64,000 nt of DNA from Conchocele bisecta (lineage: Eukaryota > Mollusca > Bivalvia > Lucinida > Thyasiridae). Within the stretch, counting starts at the first letter, position 1. Each line of letters opens with the position of its first letter. The notes beneath the pieces were generated by a model, which saw only the letters and a program-made list of their open reading frames with translations, had not been told where the DNA came from and did not search any database. Location of the stretch: positions 54,769,131-54,833,130 of the forward strand of contig CM055268.1 in the NCBI GenBank assembly GCA_029237695.1, given 5' to 3'. Shown here piece after piece: positions 42,600-53,569 of the stretch. Both the position numbers and the translations under genes were made by a program.

Positions 42600-45098
42600 G
42601 CCACAGAATATGAGATGTATTAGATGGTTCCGACTGGACAACGGCACTCACAGATGCAGCAGTAGCATCCTCTGGCACAGCTAATTCATATATCAAGGCA
42701 GCACACCTAACTCAAACCAGGCATGCCCACCAAGTCACACTCTTAATCTTGCATAATCTCCAGAAGGAGACTTTCGTGCAGAGCGAGGGACCCAACGAGT
42801 ATGTCATGGCTTAGAGAAACGACATGCTGAAGAAGAGTTCTACTTTCATGTATGGGACTTGATCATGAGATATGAAACCCTAATTCTCATCATCATCAGG
42901 GCTCACAATGAGAATAATCTTCCACTCTATGTTGAAGTCTTAGAGGAACTCACACCGCTGTTCTGTGCATTGGATCATGTGAATTACTCACGGTGGGTGC
43001 CTGTCCATATCAGGGATATGAAGTCCTTGCCCGACACTATCAAGTATGAGTTTGAAAAGTGTTCTCATTGGGTCCTTTCCAAGACCACCAACAAGTTATC
43101 TACGATCCCATTTGACCAGGCTCATGAGCAGGAGAGCAAGATTGTGAAAGGTTCGGGTGGTGCTGTTGGGCTTACAGACAACCCTGTTGCCTTTCGATGG
43201 AGGATGCTCTCCGGGCCAGAGATGGCCAGATTGATGAATCAGTTTGAGGAAGAATACCTTCCTGATGATGACACAGAAATCCCCAATAACTTTCAGAACC
43301 ACGAGCAGGGTCTCTCGACACAGAAGAACTTCGAGGGACAGGTTACCAGCCTCTCCGAAACCATCAGAAGAATGGGAAACCCATTCTTGCATGATTTCCC
43401 TAATCTAGTAACTCTCGATAATCGCAACTGTACAGAAAAATCAGTGGTAACCGATAGTGCGCACCATGGAGGATATAGGCAAGAACCAGTACCAGGAATT
43501 CATCAAGAATGTGTTTGATGTGCGCAGCCACTCTATCCATGACCCAATCAAGAGGAATTATCTGGCACTCTTCAGGAAACCTCAACGCAAGGCAACATAT
43601 AAGCAGGGCAAGAAGATCAAAGTGCTTCAGAACAATGTGGCACTCTTTGACCAGCTATACATATCCATGCAGAACCGTGAAGGTGACTTGGCCGAGTTCT
43701 TTCCACATAAGATACAATCCTTCCCTCCTTCCCTCTCAGACTTTGGTAAGCTTCATCTTCCAAACACGAAGTCTGACTTGCTGCAATGTCTTGAGCAGCC
43801 CGGGAAATCAGAGCGACCATCGACTTGCGACTGCAAGGTCCTGGGTGGTGCTGGCATCGTCCACTGCCTGCCCACGACCAGCGTCAGCTCCTTCCACGAG
43901 TATGCTGACAGGGTTTTCATACCTAGAGAAGCAGCTACATGCTGCCACAAGGTTGGATGTTGTGTGGGACACATACATGCCATACAGTTTAAAGGAATCT
44001 ACCCGGGAAATGAGAGGCAAGGGCGTGCGCAGGAAAGATACAAAACTTCCAGGCAATTTGGTGGACTTCCTCCGTGACCCAGACAACAAGAAGGAGCTGT
44101 TTTCCTTTTTGACTGTATATGTCAGGGCAATCTGTAACATCTATTGGAACCAGCATCCCCATGCAAAACTGTAATCATGAGGAGGCGGACTCCATGCTCG
44201 TGGTTCATGTACTGCATGCACTGGAGCATGGATAAAAGACTATTCAAGTGCGTACAGTGGATACATATGTTGTAGTTATCCTTGCAGGCACATTCCATGA
44301 TCTCATTGCGACTCAACCCTTGGCCGACATCTGGGTGGCCTTTGGCATAGGCATGAATTATAGGTTTAACCACATCAACTTTATCTGTGCGAGCATGGGG
44401 AGCGACAATCACGAGCATTGCATGTGTTCCACGCATTGTCAGGTAGTGACACAACATCTGCCTTCAATGGCAAGGGCAAGATGTCTGCTTGGCAGGCCTG
44501 GATGGCCTATGAAGACATCACAGAGACATTTGTGTGTCTAACATGTCACCCCTTCCAGCGGCTGGATCTCGACGACGACCCTTTCCAGAAGTTCGAGAGA
44601 CTGACTGTTATCATGTATGACAAAACAAGTCCTTTGAGCTGTCAACGAAACACGAAGGGAACTCTTCTGCCAGAAGAATCGAGCAATGGACAGCCACCCA
44701 CCAACGATGCGCTACTCCAGCAAGTCCGACGCGCAGTGTATCAAGCAGGAATATGGACAACAAGCACACACACACAGCTAGTGGTTCCTTCTCCACAGAA
44801 TGTTGCCTGGACCAAGGTATTAGAGTCGTGGCTACCAGTTTGGGTGACAATTCCAGAGGTTTCCAAATCGTGCAGTGAGCTGATCAAATGCTCCTACATA
44901 GGGAACTGCTCAAACTGCAAATGTGGAAAAGCAAATCTGGACTGCTCACCCTTTGCAAGTGCAGATGTGGATAGAACATTGCAAACTGTGCGTTCACAGA
45001 ATAATGTCACATATAATAATGTAAGAACTATGGCTGTTGTTATAAACACATTGCATTCCAACTCAACACCATGCAATGATCTAGCCTCGGTGGTGTAA
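42600..45098 (+). pseudogene. FEN1/XPG-like nuclease plus Cys-rich protein, middle and C-terminal parts, decayed
   Basis: Starts inside the protein near 42640 (ANSYIKAAHLTQTRHAHQ), stops at TAG 42811, and continues after a shift from 42840 with LILIIIRAHNENNLPLYVE, CALDHVNYSRWVPVHIRDM, IPFDQAHEQESKIVKGSGG and RWRMLSGPEMARLMNQFEE. A second frame covers 43457-43920 (KNQYQEFIKNVFDVRSHSI, then HEYADRVFIP) and a third 43920-44115 (VVWDTYMPYSLKESTREMRG). The nuclease part (44170-44580) contains NHEEADSMLVVHVLHALEHG, a stop, TVDTYVVVIL with Tyr where copy 1 has an acidic residue, then ALSGSDTTSAFNGKGK. The last 226 codons are open (DEDD-poor, RRAVYQAGIWTT) and end in a weakened Cys cluster (CSNCKCGKANLDC). 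Stops and shifts make it a pseudogene. It keeps the middle region that copy 1 lacks. Confidence 0.68.
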
Positions 45099-45250
45099 AA
45101 TATTATGCAAGTAGAACTACCCAGATACCTATTAATAAAGCATTACAGCAGTTACTTGGTTGAACAATGAGTTTTGTCTGTACCATTTAAATTACTGTAG
45201 ATGTTCTAATAAGTGACTGCCTTGGACATATTTAATGTCATCTTCAAAAG

Positions 45251-45495
45251 TGTGTCTGTAAGACACAGCAATGCCCCCATTGGCAGCTTTTTCTCGAAAA
45301 ACGGTTTAGTCAATAACGTGGAAATATGTTGTGCAAGTTTGGTGGCTGTGGGTGTTGCAGTCGATGAGAAAAATACTTTTCAAACAAGGTGAACACAACG
45401 TGTGACGGACGAACGTACACTCACACGGACGCACGCACGCACAGACAGACAGGTACAGCAAATTATGCCCCACTGACATTCGTCATGGGGGCATA
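45251..45495. repeat. Short TIR-like insertion (GCCCCCATTGGCAG)
   Basis: Reads cagcaatgcccccattggca on the left and cattcgtcatgggggcataa on the right, enclosing ggacgcacgcacgcacagac low complexity. It sits between the decayed gene and the right TIR, so it is a later arrival. Confidence 0.55.
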
Positions 45496-45742
45496 AGTAT
45501 ATTGAGCGCACAGTCGGGTGGATATTCGGCGCAAAAAAACTTTATTATTATGATTATTATTATATATGGAGGCCATCTTGGATTTTGGTGCTTTACATTA
45601 AAATCTCTGGAGGGCTCCTAGGCTAACATTAATTATGCCAAATATGGTGCTTTTATCAGTGAGGTAACGGTAATTTCACTATGCAACCTAACTATTATTA
45701 TCCACTCGCCGATAGGCAAGACGGAATATAACGTTATTGCAT

Positions 45743-45766
45743 GTACGTGCGTGCTGCGTGCGTATG

Positions 45767-45801
<35 letters not shown>

Positions 45802-45815
45802 ATGCGTGCATGCGT
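45743..45815. repeat. (CGTG)n microsatellite
   Basis: Tetranucleotide tandem with a few interruptions (CTGCGTG, TATG, CATG). It lies just outside the right end of the large TIR transposon. ORFs on both strands here are repeat readings. Confidence 0.95.
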
Positions 45816-46207
45816 TGCTAACATATTTCATTTTTCAATAACCGCTTCACCGATTTTTATAATGTTTGGCCACAATGTGTGTCTAGGGATGGTGCTTCGT
45901 TTTGCATACGAACCACGTCCGACCGCGCAATGTCAAGGTCATTTAGGACTTATGTTCACCTTCTCTGTAGGTCAAATGTGTTAACGTTTCTTACTTGTAG
46001 TATGTTCATAAACTTATTTTATTATCAAGGCTGTCAGCGAGGGGATTATCTTAGTGATAGCGTGCTTGTTGGTTGATGATCCGTTCACTTAAAGGATGAA
46101 AGGTGGGTAGAGTACCGTATTTTGCCGTGTATTAGACGCACTTATTTTACCCAGATTTTCATCCCACAAAGCCCCTGCGTCTTATACACACGTTTGGTAT
46201 GTCACAC

Positions 46208-46514
46208 CAGTAGCCGATTTCACCAACATTACAAAGCATACTTATCTAGCTAAGTATACTTTGAGGGATTAATAATTTATTTTCCCCGAAATGCATTATA
46301 TCATATAGAACTAATGACTGAATATATTTGATGATTAAAAGTATGCAGAATTATTATATTGAAGTTATTACGTTATCACAGCCAAAATTGCTGTGATAAT
46401 GTAATACATTCACTATAATAAAAATTAATAAATGTATCGTTAGATTGAAAATTTCTCCCTCAAAGTGTACTCAGCAAGATAAGTATACATTGCAATTTTG
46501 GTGAAATAGCCTAC
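46208..46514. repeat. MITE family D, copy 5
   Basis: AGTAGCCGATTTCACCAACA to TTTTGGTGAAATAGCCTACT, centre CACAGCCAAAATTGCTGTGA. Confidence 0.85.
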
Positions 46515-46529
46515 TGCTGTTTAGCCCCA

Positions 46530-46790
46530 TATCAATGCACATTTCTTTAAATATTTGTGCAACTACTGTACCAATTGTAATGCGATACAGCGCAAATACT
46601 GGCACCAGGTCAGGTTATTCCAATTTCAGGGATGAATATATTTTCTTTCGCTGTAATATTCCGTTCTGAATTGGGATTTCCCCCCAATGCAGCCTGTTAA
46701 ATACGGGATCGAACCCGTTGGCCCTGCTTTAAATGACCTTAGCTGTTGATAGGCCGTTAAACACCAATACATCAATCAATCAAATCGCAG
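46530..46790. repeat. Interspersed repeat S, copy 2
   Basis: Contains ctggcaccaggtcaggttat, atttcagggatgaatatatt, gttctgaattgggatttccc and gataggccgttaaacaccaa, ending in a tcaa tandem. gggatcgaacccgttggccc is an antisense B-box-like word, so a tRNA-related origin is possible. Confidence 0.6.
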
Positions 46791-46798
46791 ATAACTAA

Positions 46799-46983
46799 TA
46801 CAGTGGAACCTCTCTAAACCGGACACCCCAGGTTCCGCTGTAAATCAGACATATGACTATATCGAGGCATGCAGACGTGCTTTGCGAACTTGAACAGGCA
46901 TTATCCTCAGAGATATATGGCAAAGGGGCCCATAAAATACAGAGGCTGTCTATGTGTCCGGTTTAGAGAGGTTCTACTGTATA
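46799..46983. repeat. Element V, long form
   Basis: Outer arms CAGTGGAACCTCTCTAAACC and GTCCGGTTTAGAGAGGTTCT are about 180 bp apart with unrelated sequence between. The interior (gaacaggcattatcctcag) also occurs in the V regions at 53570-53750 and 63480-63750. Confidence 0.7.
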
Positions 46984-47137
46984 ATGATGTATGCCGATGT
47001 CTCCGTCCTCAAAGTCGCAGCCATTTCGAAGTTATTCTAGTTATGTAAGTTTTCTCGCAATATCTCCGAGAAGGCTACAGCTGATAGGATGCCGTCATCG
47101 GCAGATGATACTGTGTCATTTTCAGTGATATCTGTGA

Positions 47138-47393
47138 GCCGTTTCACTAAACTTCGTACGACTAAATTGTTGGTAAGTGCAAAATTATGACTATTACTAT
47201 TATAATTATTAAGTCTGTAAATTTCACATTTATTTAACACTGTTTTCTTGTAAGCAACTACTGGATTACATGTAAATCAATCAATTTAAATGTTTAGACG
47301 ATCCTACATTCATTCATTCATTCGGCTGATATTTAAGGGTGGGAATTGCACTTTCAAATGTACGAATATTTTAGTTTAGTGAAACGGCCCCCT
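47138..47393. repeat. MITE family A, copy 7 (core lost)
   Basis: Caps are present (GAGCCGTTTCACTAAACTTC, GTGAAACGGCCCCC) with arms, but the GCATATGC hairpin is replaced by tacatgtaaatcaatcaatt and a ttcattcattcattcggc insertion. Confidence 0.75.
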
Positions 47394-47639
47394 GCTATTC
47401 GTCGCATGATACTTGCCCCATCAGTTGCTGAGATAGTTTAAGACAATGTAGCTGGAAACGGGATTAAAAGCAGGTGCGCATGACGTAAACTACTGTGATG
47501 TATAATGGTCCCCTCGGTGGACCACAGGCATTCGGCGTTTTTTGGCTTTCATCGGTATAACTCTATATATATGAACAAGGCTTCTAACTTTGGTCGGACA
47601 CGACCTCGTACCATGCAGTATAAGCAGACAGAACAAAGT

Positions 47640-47867
47640 CTATACTGGTTTTACACATTTGGGACTGTGACTGAAGAAATGGAGCTTGTCGCCTTTGCGA
47701 CCAGTGTAGTTCCAGAAATAGTTCCGAAATAGTTTTTCATAGTTTTCCAAAATCCTACCAAAAATGTCCTCGCATTCTGATCTGGAACTGTATTATTCGC
47801 AATGCTATCAGTGAAACATTCATGTATGTGATACTTGTAAGTAGCAATGTAGATCCTAATCAGGCTA
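47640..47867. repeat. Repeat family T, broken copy
   Basis: Left half gcctttgcgaccagtgtagt, then an interrupted middle, then gcaatgtagatcctaatcag on the right. Confidence 0.55.
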
Positions 47868-48107
47868 AAGAACGTCACTAAACTTCGTACGACTAAAATG
47901 TGCGTAAGTGCAAATTTAAGATCGTCTAAAAATTTAAATTGATGGATTTACATTTATTGAGCATAGGCTGCATATGCAGCCTATGCTCAATAAATGTAAA
48001 TCCATTACTTGTTTACAAGAAAACACTGTTGATGTGAAATTTACAGACGGCCATAAATGTCCACTTACGAACATTTTTTTCGTACGATGTTTAGTGAATT
48101 GGCCCCG
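47868..48107. repeat. MITE family A, copy 8
   Basis: The left cap is shortened (cgtcactaaacttcgtacga). The GCATATGC hairpin is perfect, and the right cap is GTGAATTGGCCCC. Confidence 0.85.
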
Positions 48108-48227
48108 GAGCAGCTCCTGAGTTTCTAGTAATGATTAGCATCTGCTGGATTGTTTGGACTGCTGGACCCACATTCCATAAGCCTCATTTCTTCAGTGACA
48201 GCCAGATTTCTGTCCGTTGTTGCCTTG

Positions 48228-48625
48228 TACAGAGCCCCGTAGGGGACATAGATTTCTTTTATTAATACGTTCCCACGAAATAACAATTCGTTCCCTCAAT
48301 TTAACAATTCGTTCCCTCGAATTAACAATTCGTTCCCACGAAATACAATTCGTTCCCGCGAATTAACACATCGTTCTCACGAAATGACAATTCGTTCCCA
48401 CAATTTAACAATTTGTTCCCTCGAATTAACAATTCGTTCCCACGAAATAACAATTCGTTCCCGCGAATTAACAAATCTTTCACACGATTCCCTCAATTTA
48501 ACAATTCGTTCCCTCGAATTAACAATTCGTGGGAACGAATTGCTAAATTGCGGGAACGAATTGTTATTTCGTGGGAACGAATTAATAAAAAAAATACATT
48601 TCTACGTCCCCTGCGGAGCTATGTA
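48228..48625. repeat. CGTTCCC-array element, copy 1
   Basis: TIRs are CAGAGCCCCGTAGGGGACAT then AGATTTCTTTTATTAAT, and their near complement at 48580-48625 (TACGTCCCCTGCGGAGCT). The interior is a tandem of about 21 bp with the form aattaacaattcgttccctc, alternating with CACGAAAT variants. Near 48535 the array switches strand to gggaacgaattgctaa. ORFs such as LTIRSHEITIRSRELTN are array readings. Confidence 0.88.
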
Positions 48626-48684
48626 GCCTTGCAATAACGTTTGTGTTATTACGAATACAAAGATAGCAGAAAACACACATTTAA

Positions 48685-49291
48685 AGGTACATGCCCACTC
48701 AGTAGGCACAGACTGTTCTTTATAGGAATTAAATAAGTGTATAATTGTGTCACTATTCCACCAGTTCTAAACATTACGAGTGCCCGCTATACAGATTTAA
48801 TAACTTAGTAATATTTATTTTACTGATAGTGACTCGCGGTGGTATCAGGCTATTTTCATAAGCAAATGAGACATGCTTTTTCTTATTTAAATGCGTCACC
48901 TGAAAAGATAATATTCGGGCATGGCGGCGTCGGCGTCCCGGAAAGTTTGCACGGCGTTCCTCGTTGAGCCAGTCCATGCGGGCATTCACATTTTTTAAAT
49001 TATTTATACTAATTAAATGCGTCATCTGAAAAAAATATATTTTCTACAGATTATAAAGTATGATCATTGCACATCAAAACATAAATACAGAAACTAAATA
49101 GTAATGTTCGTTAACATTTTAAAAACACACGATTATCGCCCCTGATATCCGTGTGGAGATTTACGTCTGATATAAAATGTATAATAATGCCAATCAATAC
49201 GTGGGCTAATGGTGAATGAATGTTTATTTTGCCAGAAAATGTCTCGGATAATATAAAGAACATATAGTGCCTACTGAGTGGGCAAGCCCCT
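48685..49291. mobile_element. TTAA-target MITE carrying a viral-type gene piece
   Basis: TIRs are AGGTACATGCCCACTCAGTA and TACTGAGTGGGCAAGCCCCT, flanked by TTAA at 48681-48684 and 49292-49295. Within it, about 48920-48985, is an antisense block encoding ARMDWLNEERRANFPG-type residues in one frame. It is shared at the DNA level with 14636-14727 (catggactggctcaacgagg) apart from a deletion of about 20 bp. A segment next to it (aattaaatgcgtca) is present twice. The MITE at 51940-52445 lacks the block. Confidence 0.85.
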
Positions 49292-49574
49292 TTAAGAGCC
49301 ACGGTGTGATTAGGTCGAATACAAAATAGTGCAGGTGTGCAATTCATAGTTCACGAACACGTAGCGGAATTGATTGTATGTGACTGGCAACAGATGGTAT
49401 TCAGATTCATGCTTTACAAATCTATATATGTGTATCGCTTTGATAATATTAATGAATTAATGTAGGCCTTCGTTCTTTTTTTTATCTCATTCGGGCGTTA
49501 GGAATTGAAACGTTACGTCAGTGGGAATGACAGCGGGTGACACCGTACATGACACCGTTATTAAAGGTACGTAC
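49292..49574. other. Non-coding interval, nothing recognised
   Basis: AT-rich sequence between two elements. Confidence 0.4.
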
Positions 49575-49800
49575 AATCGAACCTCCCCGAACTGGAATGG
49601 ACTGTGATATTCTAATGTTCCGACCAATCCAATGGTCACAAAATGATTTTCAGATTCGTCCATTTATGAAAAGGGGGTGTTTTTGTTCTAAGAAATATGA
49701 AAATTACTTGCAAAAAGTGCAGATCCTGATGAGACGGATCTTCACTTTTTGCATAAACCGCTATAGCGGGATTTCGGGTTCAAAGGGAACCGAAAAAAAC
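49575..49800. repeat. MITE family I, copy 2
   Basis: Contains gaccaatccaatggtcacaa, attttcagattcgtccattt, gcagatcctgatgagacgga and accgctatagcgggatttcg. The outer TTAACCCTTT end is replaced by tcgaacctccccgaactgg, the start of a neighbouring-family arm. Confidence 0.6.
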
Positions 49801-49825
49801 CCATATTGAATATCTGAGACATCAG

Positions 49826-50205
49826 CTGATACAGTCGAACCTCCCCGAACGGCCACCTCTCTACAACAACACCCTCTCTATAACAGCCGCTATATTGTAT
49901 CCCAAATGTATGATTTCCTCTGTATGTAACCCTTAGACTGCACGAAAATTGTCGTCTGCTGTTGCTTTTGCCTTCTTTCTCAATAAAAACATGTTTTGAC
50001 AGCATTTTAGAATCATTTCCATTGGAAATGATTCTAAAATGTTGCCAAAGCATGTTTTTGATGAGAATTATTGAAGAAAATAAATAAACAGCGGTCGACA
50101 CCATTTAATTCAGCACTAACCTCCTTACAACAGCCACCTCTCTACAACAGCCAGTGTTGAGTCTTCCCATGGGTGGCTGTTGTAGGGAGGTTGTACTGTA
50201 TATGT
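49826..50205. repeat. CTCTACAACAGCC element with a family H MITE inside
   Basis: Outer arms: gtcgaacctccccgaacggc and cacctctctacaacaacacc at the left, gccacctctctacaacagcc and its return ggctgttgtagggaggttgt at the right. Family H occupies 49926-50104: it starts aacccttagactgcacgaaa and is centred on the hairpin AGAATCATTTCCATTGGAAA, with one arm eroded. Confidence 0.65.
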
Positions 50206-50309
50206 ATGGAAGTGTGTGTCGTATATAGAGTAGACCATACTATCTATTTTGATAAGAAGTTTATTATCAATGGCTTGGAAACGCGCTTGGATTCTGCGGT
50301 ACATTAAAT

Positions 50310-50793
50310 TATAGCAAAATTTAAGAATGATCCTTCTATTTATTTTGTGAAATTTGGTTCAATATTGATTTTATTACGAATAAACAATGCCCCCATGTTA
50401 AATCCCCAGTGAAGATATCTATGGGGATTTAATGTCGGGACATTTTTAAAATTTCAGAAATAGTGGACCGAATTTTAAAATCTAACTTTCGTTTTCTTAA
50501 ATCAAATCCAAACAATCTATCCATGTTTCGGAGTCAATCTCCAAAAACAAAAGTTGTTTTACCCTCACCCAGCACCTCCGCCTCCTTCCCCCCCCCCCCC
50601 CCCCCATGTTAAATTGACATAGACAATCATTTTTTTCGCAATAAAATCAATATTTTACCACATTTCACGAAATAAAAAGAAAGAGCATTCTTAAATTTTG
50701 ATAAAATTTAATTTTATCGGATTTATTTTTTATTGTTCTTGCATTGTTTATATGGCCGTACAATTTGGGCAGCTTTCGTGAAACGGACATTAG
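50310..50793. repeat. MITE family E, copy 3 (left end lost)
   Basis: Inner arms aaatttaagaatgatccttc and ttcacgaaataaaaagaaag, centre ccccatgttaaatccccag, a C homopolymer at 50589-50606, and right TIR GGGCAGCTTTCGTGAAACGG. Confidence 0.75.
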
Positions 50794-50832
50794 GTCAATG
50801 CATTGTGAGTCACCTGATAAATGTAGTTAGGT

Positions 50833-51132
50833 ACAGTGGGTTCAGCGTGTAAGTGCACACACGAACGAACACGACAGGTTGGTTCGCTACCCACCCAAAG
50901 TGTATGTTGTTACCACTCAGTTGAACCGTCACGCCGAGACGGTTCAACTGAGTGGTAACAACATACACTTTTGTTGCGAAATGAGAATAAATCCAGAAAA
51001 ATATTTACATTTTTTTTTATACATGAATTACAGTGGGGTCAGCGTGTAAGTGCACACACGAACGAACACGACAGGTTCGTTCCAACCTGTCGTGTTCGTT
51101 CGTGTGTGCACTTACACGCTGACCCCACTGTA
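50833..51132. repeat. MITE family P, composite form 2
   Basis: Reverse-orientation counterpart of 5772-6038: left P arm, core CAGTTGAACCGTCACGCCGA with GTTGTTACCACT arms, AT-rich spacer, then a complete solo P palindrome at 51033-51132. TA flanks the outer ends and the inner palindrome. Confidence 0.88.
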
Positions 51133-51526
51133 GCTACGAATATATCAAATGAAGTATCAAAATGCTCATTGTACATGCAATGATGGAAACGAAATGTTCT
51201 GAAACATTTTGACAGATTTAAGTAGCAGAAACATTGCCATACATGAAGTATTCGGTTATATTACATAACCGCCTTCGTTAATCTTACCCAGATTATCAAC
51301 CTTTCTGTCTGAACATATATTGACAATTCCAACTCGCAATCAAGCAATTTGATTGTCTGAGCCTGAGTTGTAACATAGCTCAGGCTCAGCCAATTAAGCT
51401 GATTGATTCCAAGCACAATGTTCAAGTACTTGGAAATATTTACAAATATTGGCAAGATTCGCGAAGGTGGTAGTGTAATAGTAAAACTATTCAGATTGTG
51501 TCATTACCTTTAGGAATATACATCGA
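51133..51526. other. Non-coding interval; one imperfect inverted pair
   Basis: caagcaatttgattgtctga and agctcaggctcagccaatta near 51340-51390 form an imperfect inverted structure. A related word, ttagttgagcttgagctaaa, occurs at 40740. Nothing else was recognised. Confidence 0.4.
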
Positions 51527-51531
51527 ATACT

Positions 51532-51875
51532 CAAGGTGGATGATCACGTGGTTACAACAACAACAACAACGGCTGAAAGTGTTGAAAGCTCGCCCACTCC
51601 AAAATAAGTATTATTTGATATTTTCCTTACTATGCAACGGATTCTGATGAAATATGGCACTGCAAACGCGTCTTCATGAGCTGCATTTGGTGGTCCATGG
51701 AGTTCGGCACAGACGTATGTCGTTTTTGCGAAGAATCGATTTCCGTGGCGCCATATTTCATAAAAATTTGTTACGTAATAAGGGCAATATAAACGAATAC
51801 GTACTTTGAATCGGATGGATTCTGGAAGTTTCAGTACTTGCTGTTGTTGTTAGTACCACGTGATCATACACCGTG
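51532..51875. repeat. MITE family C, copy 3
   Basis: CAAGGTGGATGATCACGTGG to CACGTGATCATACACCGTG, with ATACT duplicated at 51527-51531 and 51876-51880. One side of the central hairpin is deleted. Confidence 0.9.
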
Positions 51876-51939
51876 ATACTGGTAGCAGTGAAATATGTGT
51901 GAACGTGAAACCATTACTAGACATTTTAACATGCCTTAA

Positions 51940-52445
51940 AGGTACATGCCCACTCAGTAGGCACAAACTGTTTTTTATAGGAATTAAATAAGTGTAATAT
52001 TGTGTCACTATTACGCCAGTTCTAAAATGACAAGTGCCCGCTATACAGATATAATCATTTTGTAATATCTATTTTAGTGACTGTGACTCGCGGTGGTATC
52101 AGGCTATTTTCATATGAAAATGAGGCATGCTATTTTTTAGTTATTTGTACTAATTACATACGTCACCTGAACAAATGTTATTTTCGACAGATTATAAAGT
52201 ATGATCATAGCACATAAAAACATAAAAACAGAGAATAAACAGTAATGTCCGTTAACATTGTAAGGAAACACGGTTATCGCCCCTGATATCGGTGTAGACA
52301 TTTAAGTCTGATATAAAATGTATAATCATGAATGCCAGTCAATACGTGGGGTAATGGTGAGTGAATCTTTATTTTGTCAGAAAATGACTCAGATGATGTC
52401 TCTGATATAATGAACATTTTGTGCCTACTGAGTGGGCATGTACCT
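51940..52445. mobile_element. TTAA-target MITE without the captured piece
   Basis: TIRs AGGTACATGCCCACTCAGTA / TACTGAGTGGGCATGTACCT, TTAA at 51936-51939 and 52446-52449. It is collinear with 48685-49291 except that the viral-type block and the duplicated segment beside it are absent. Confidence 0.9.
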
Positions 52446-52449
52446 TTAA

Positions 52450-52841
52450 TGAAAAGACAGGTGCCGTTCCCAGATGTACAAACACACCTGCATTGTCACG
52501 ATAGTGTCATACTAAAATGAAAGCTGTAAACACGTATTAAAACTGGTGTCATTACGTTAGTTAGTTCGTTATTTATTAGCCGTATATGTCTCCCGTTTCA
52601 CAATACCTGAGTTGTATGTAGGCCCCTGAAAACTTGTGTGATGCCCACGTTCATTTTTGACACTTCATGTCAACTGAAGATAATCATATCTTAATATCGA
52701 ATCTTTAAGATAGCGTCGCTTATCCTATATAATGTTACACGATTTTTTTCTCTAAACTTTGAAATTAGAATATATCAGTGCTGTAATGGTGTGAAGTTCG
52801 TCGGCAGCAAAACGTGGAACAGTCAGTATGTCAGCAGCATC
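52450..52841. other. Mostly unassigned; stray E-variant end
   Basis: gaagttcgtcggcagcaaaa then cgtggaacag at about 52795-52825 matches the right TIR of 21053-21409. The rest is unassigned. Confidence 0.45.
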
Positions 52842-52846
52842 AATCA

Positions 52847-53249
52847 CAAGGTGCATGATCACGTGGTTACAACAACAACAATGTCGCCCACTCCAAAATA
52901 AGTATTATTTGATATTTTCCTTAATATGCAACAGATTTTGATGAAATATGGCGCAGCAAACGTGTCTCCAATAGCTGCATTTGGTGGTCCATGGAGTTCG
53001 GCACAGACTTATGTTGTTTTTGCGAAGAATCGATTTCAGTGTCGGTAGACACGGAAATCGATTCTTCGCGAAAACGACAGAAGTTCGAGCGAAAATACAG
53101 AGACCACCAAATGCAGCTTAACATGACGCGTTTGATGCGCCATATTTCATCAAAATCCGTTACGTAATAAGACAATATTAAAGAATACGTACTACTTTGA
53201 ATCAGATGGATTCTGGAAGTTTCAGTACTTGTTGTGATCATACACCTTG
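52847..53249. repeat. MITE family C, copy 4
   Basis: CAAGGTGCATGATCACGTGG to TGATCATACACCTTG with AATCA duplicated at 52842-52846 and 53250-53254. Central hairpin GCGAAGAATCGATTTCAGTG / CACGGAAATCGATTCTTCGC. Confidence 0.92.
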
Positions 53250-53569
53250 AATCATCAATGTGAGAACTTTCAAAGCTAATGATGAAGGCTTGTACATGTA
53301 CATGTACATACTAATACATGTTCACTGTATTACATTCACAATGGAAACGCCCATTCAACGTATTGCATTAAAATCCCAGTACATTACATTAGCCCTACGT
53401 GACGTCTCGCGATGTTGTTGATTCGTTAAAGTTTGTTTGACGTCTTTAAAACACATCGTCGTTTTCAACTCCACGCACTTTAAACAGACAAAATGTAGTC
53501 TGTACCACAGTAAACGCAACAGCCCATGGTTTTATAACCATATCATTTATCGAGTTTTATATTGGCCGA

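Larger units (their letters stand above)
41930..45694 (+). mobile_element. Large TIR transposon carrying a FEN-like/Cys-rich protein, copy 2 (Academ-like candidate)
   Basis: TIRs begin TAGTTAGGTTG at 41930 and end CAACCTAACTA at 45694. They share CTGATAAAAGCACCAWATTT, AATGTTAGCCTAGGAGCCCT and CCRGAGATTTTAAT, then lead inward to AAGATGGCTGCC / GGAGGCCATCTTGG. Length is 3.77 kb, including a later insertion at 45251-45495. Apart from the terminal TAGTYAGGT and the AAGATGGCCGCC motif, the ends differ from those of 21539-24778, so these are two subfamilies. No target duplication could be fixed (flanks gtgcatga and ttattatc). Confidence 0.7.

Noticed and set aside
43457..44174. Two overlapping long plus-strand ORFs as two genes
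   Set aside because: They are successive frames of one frameshifted protein in the large TIR element; each is meaningful only over part of its length.
45633..45984. ORFs rich in RACVRAC and HARTHAR
   Set aside because: They are the two strands of the CGTG microsatellite.
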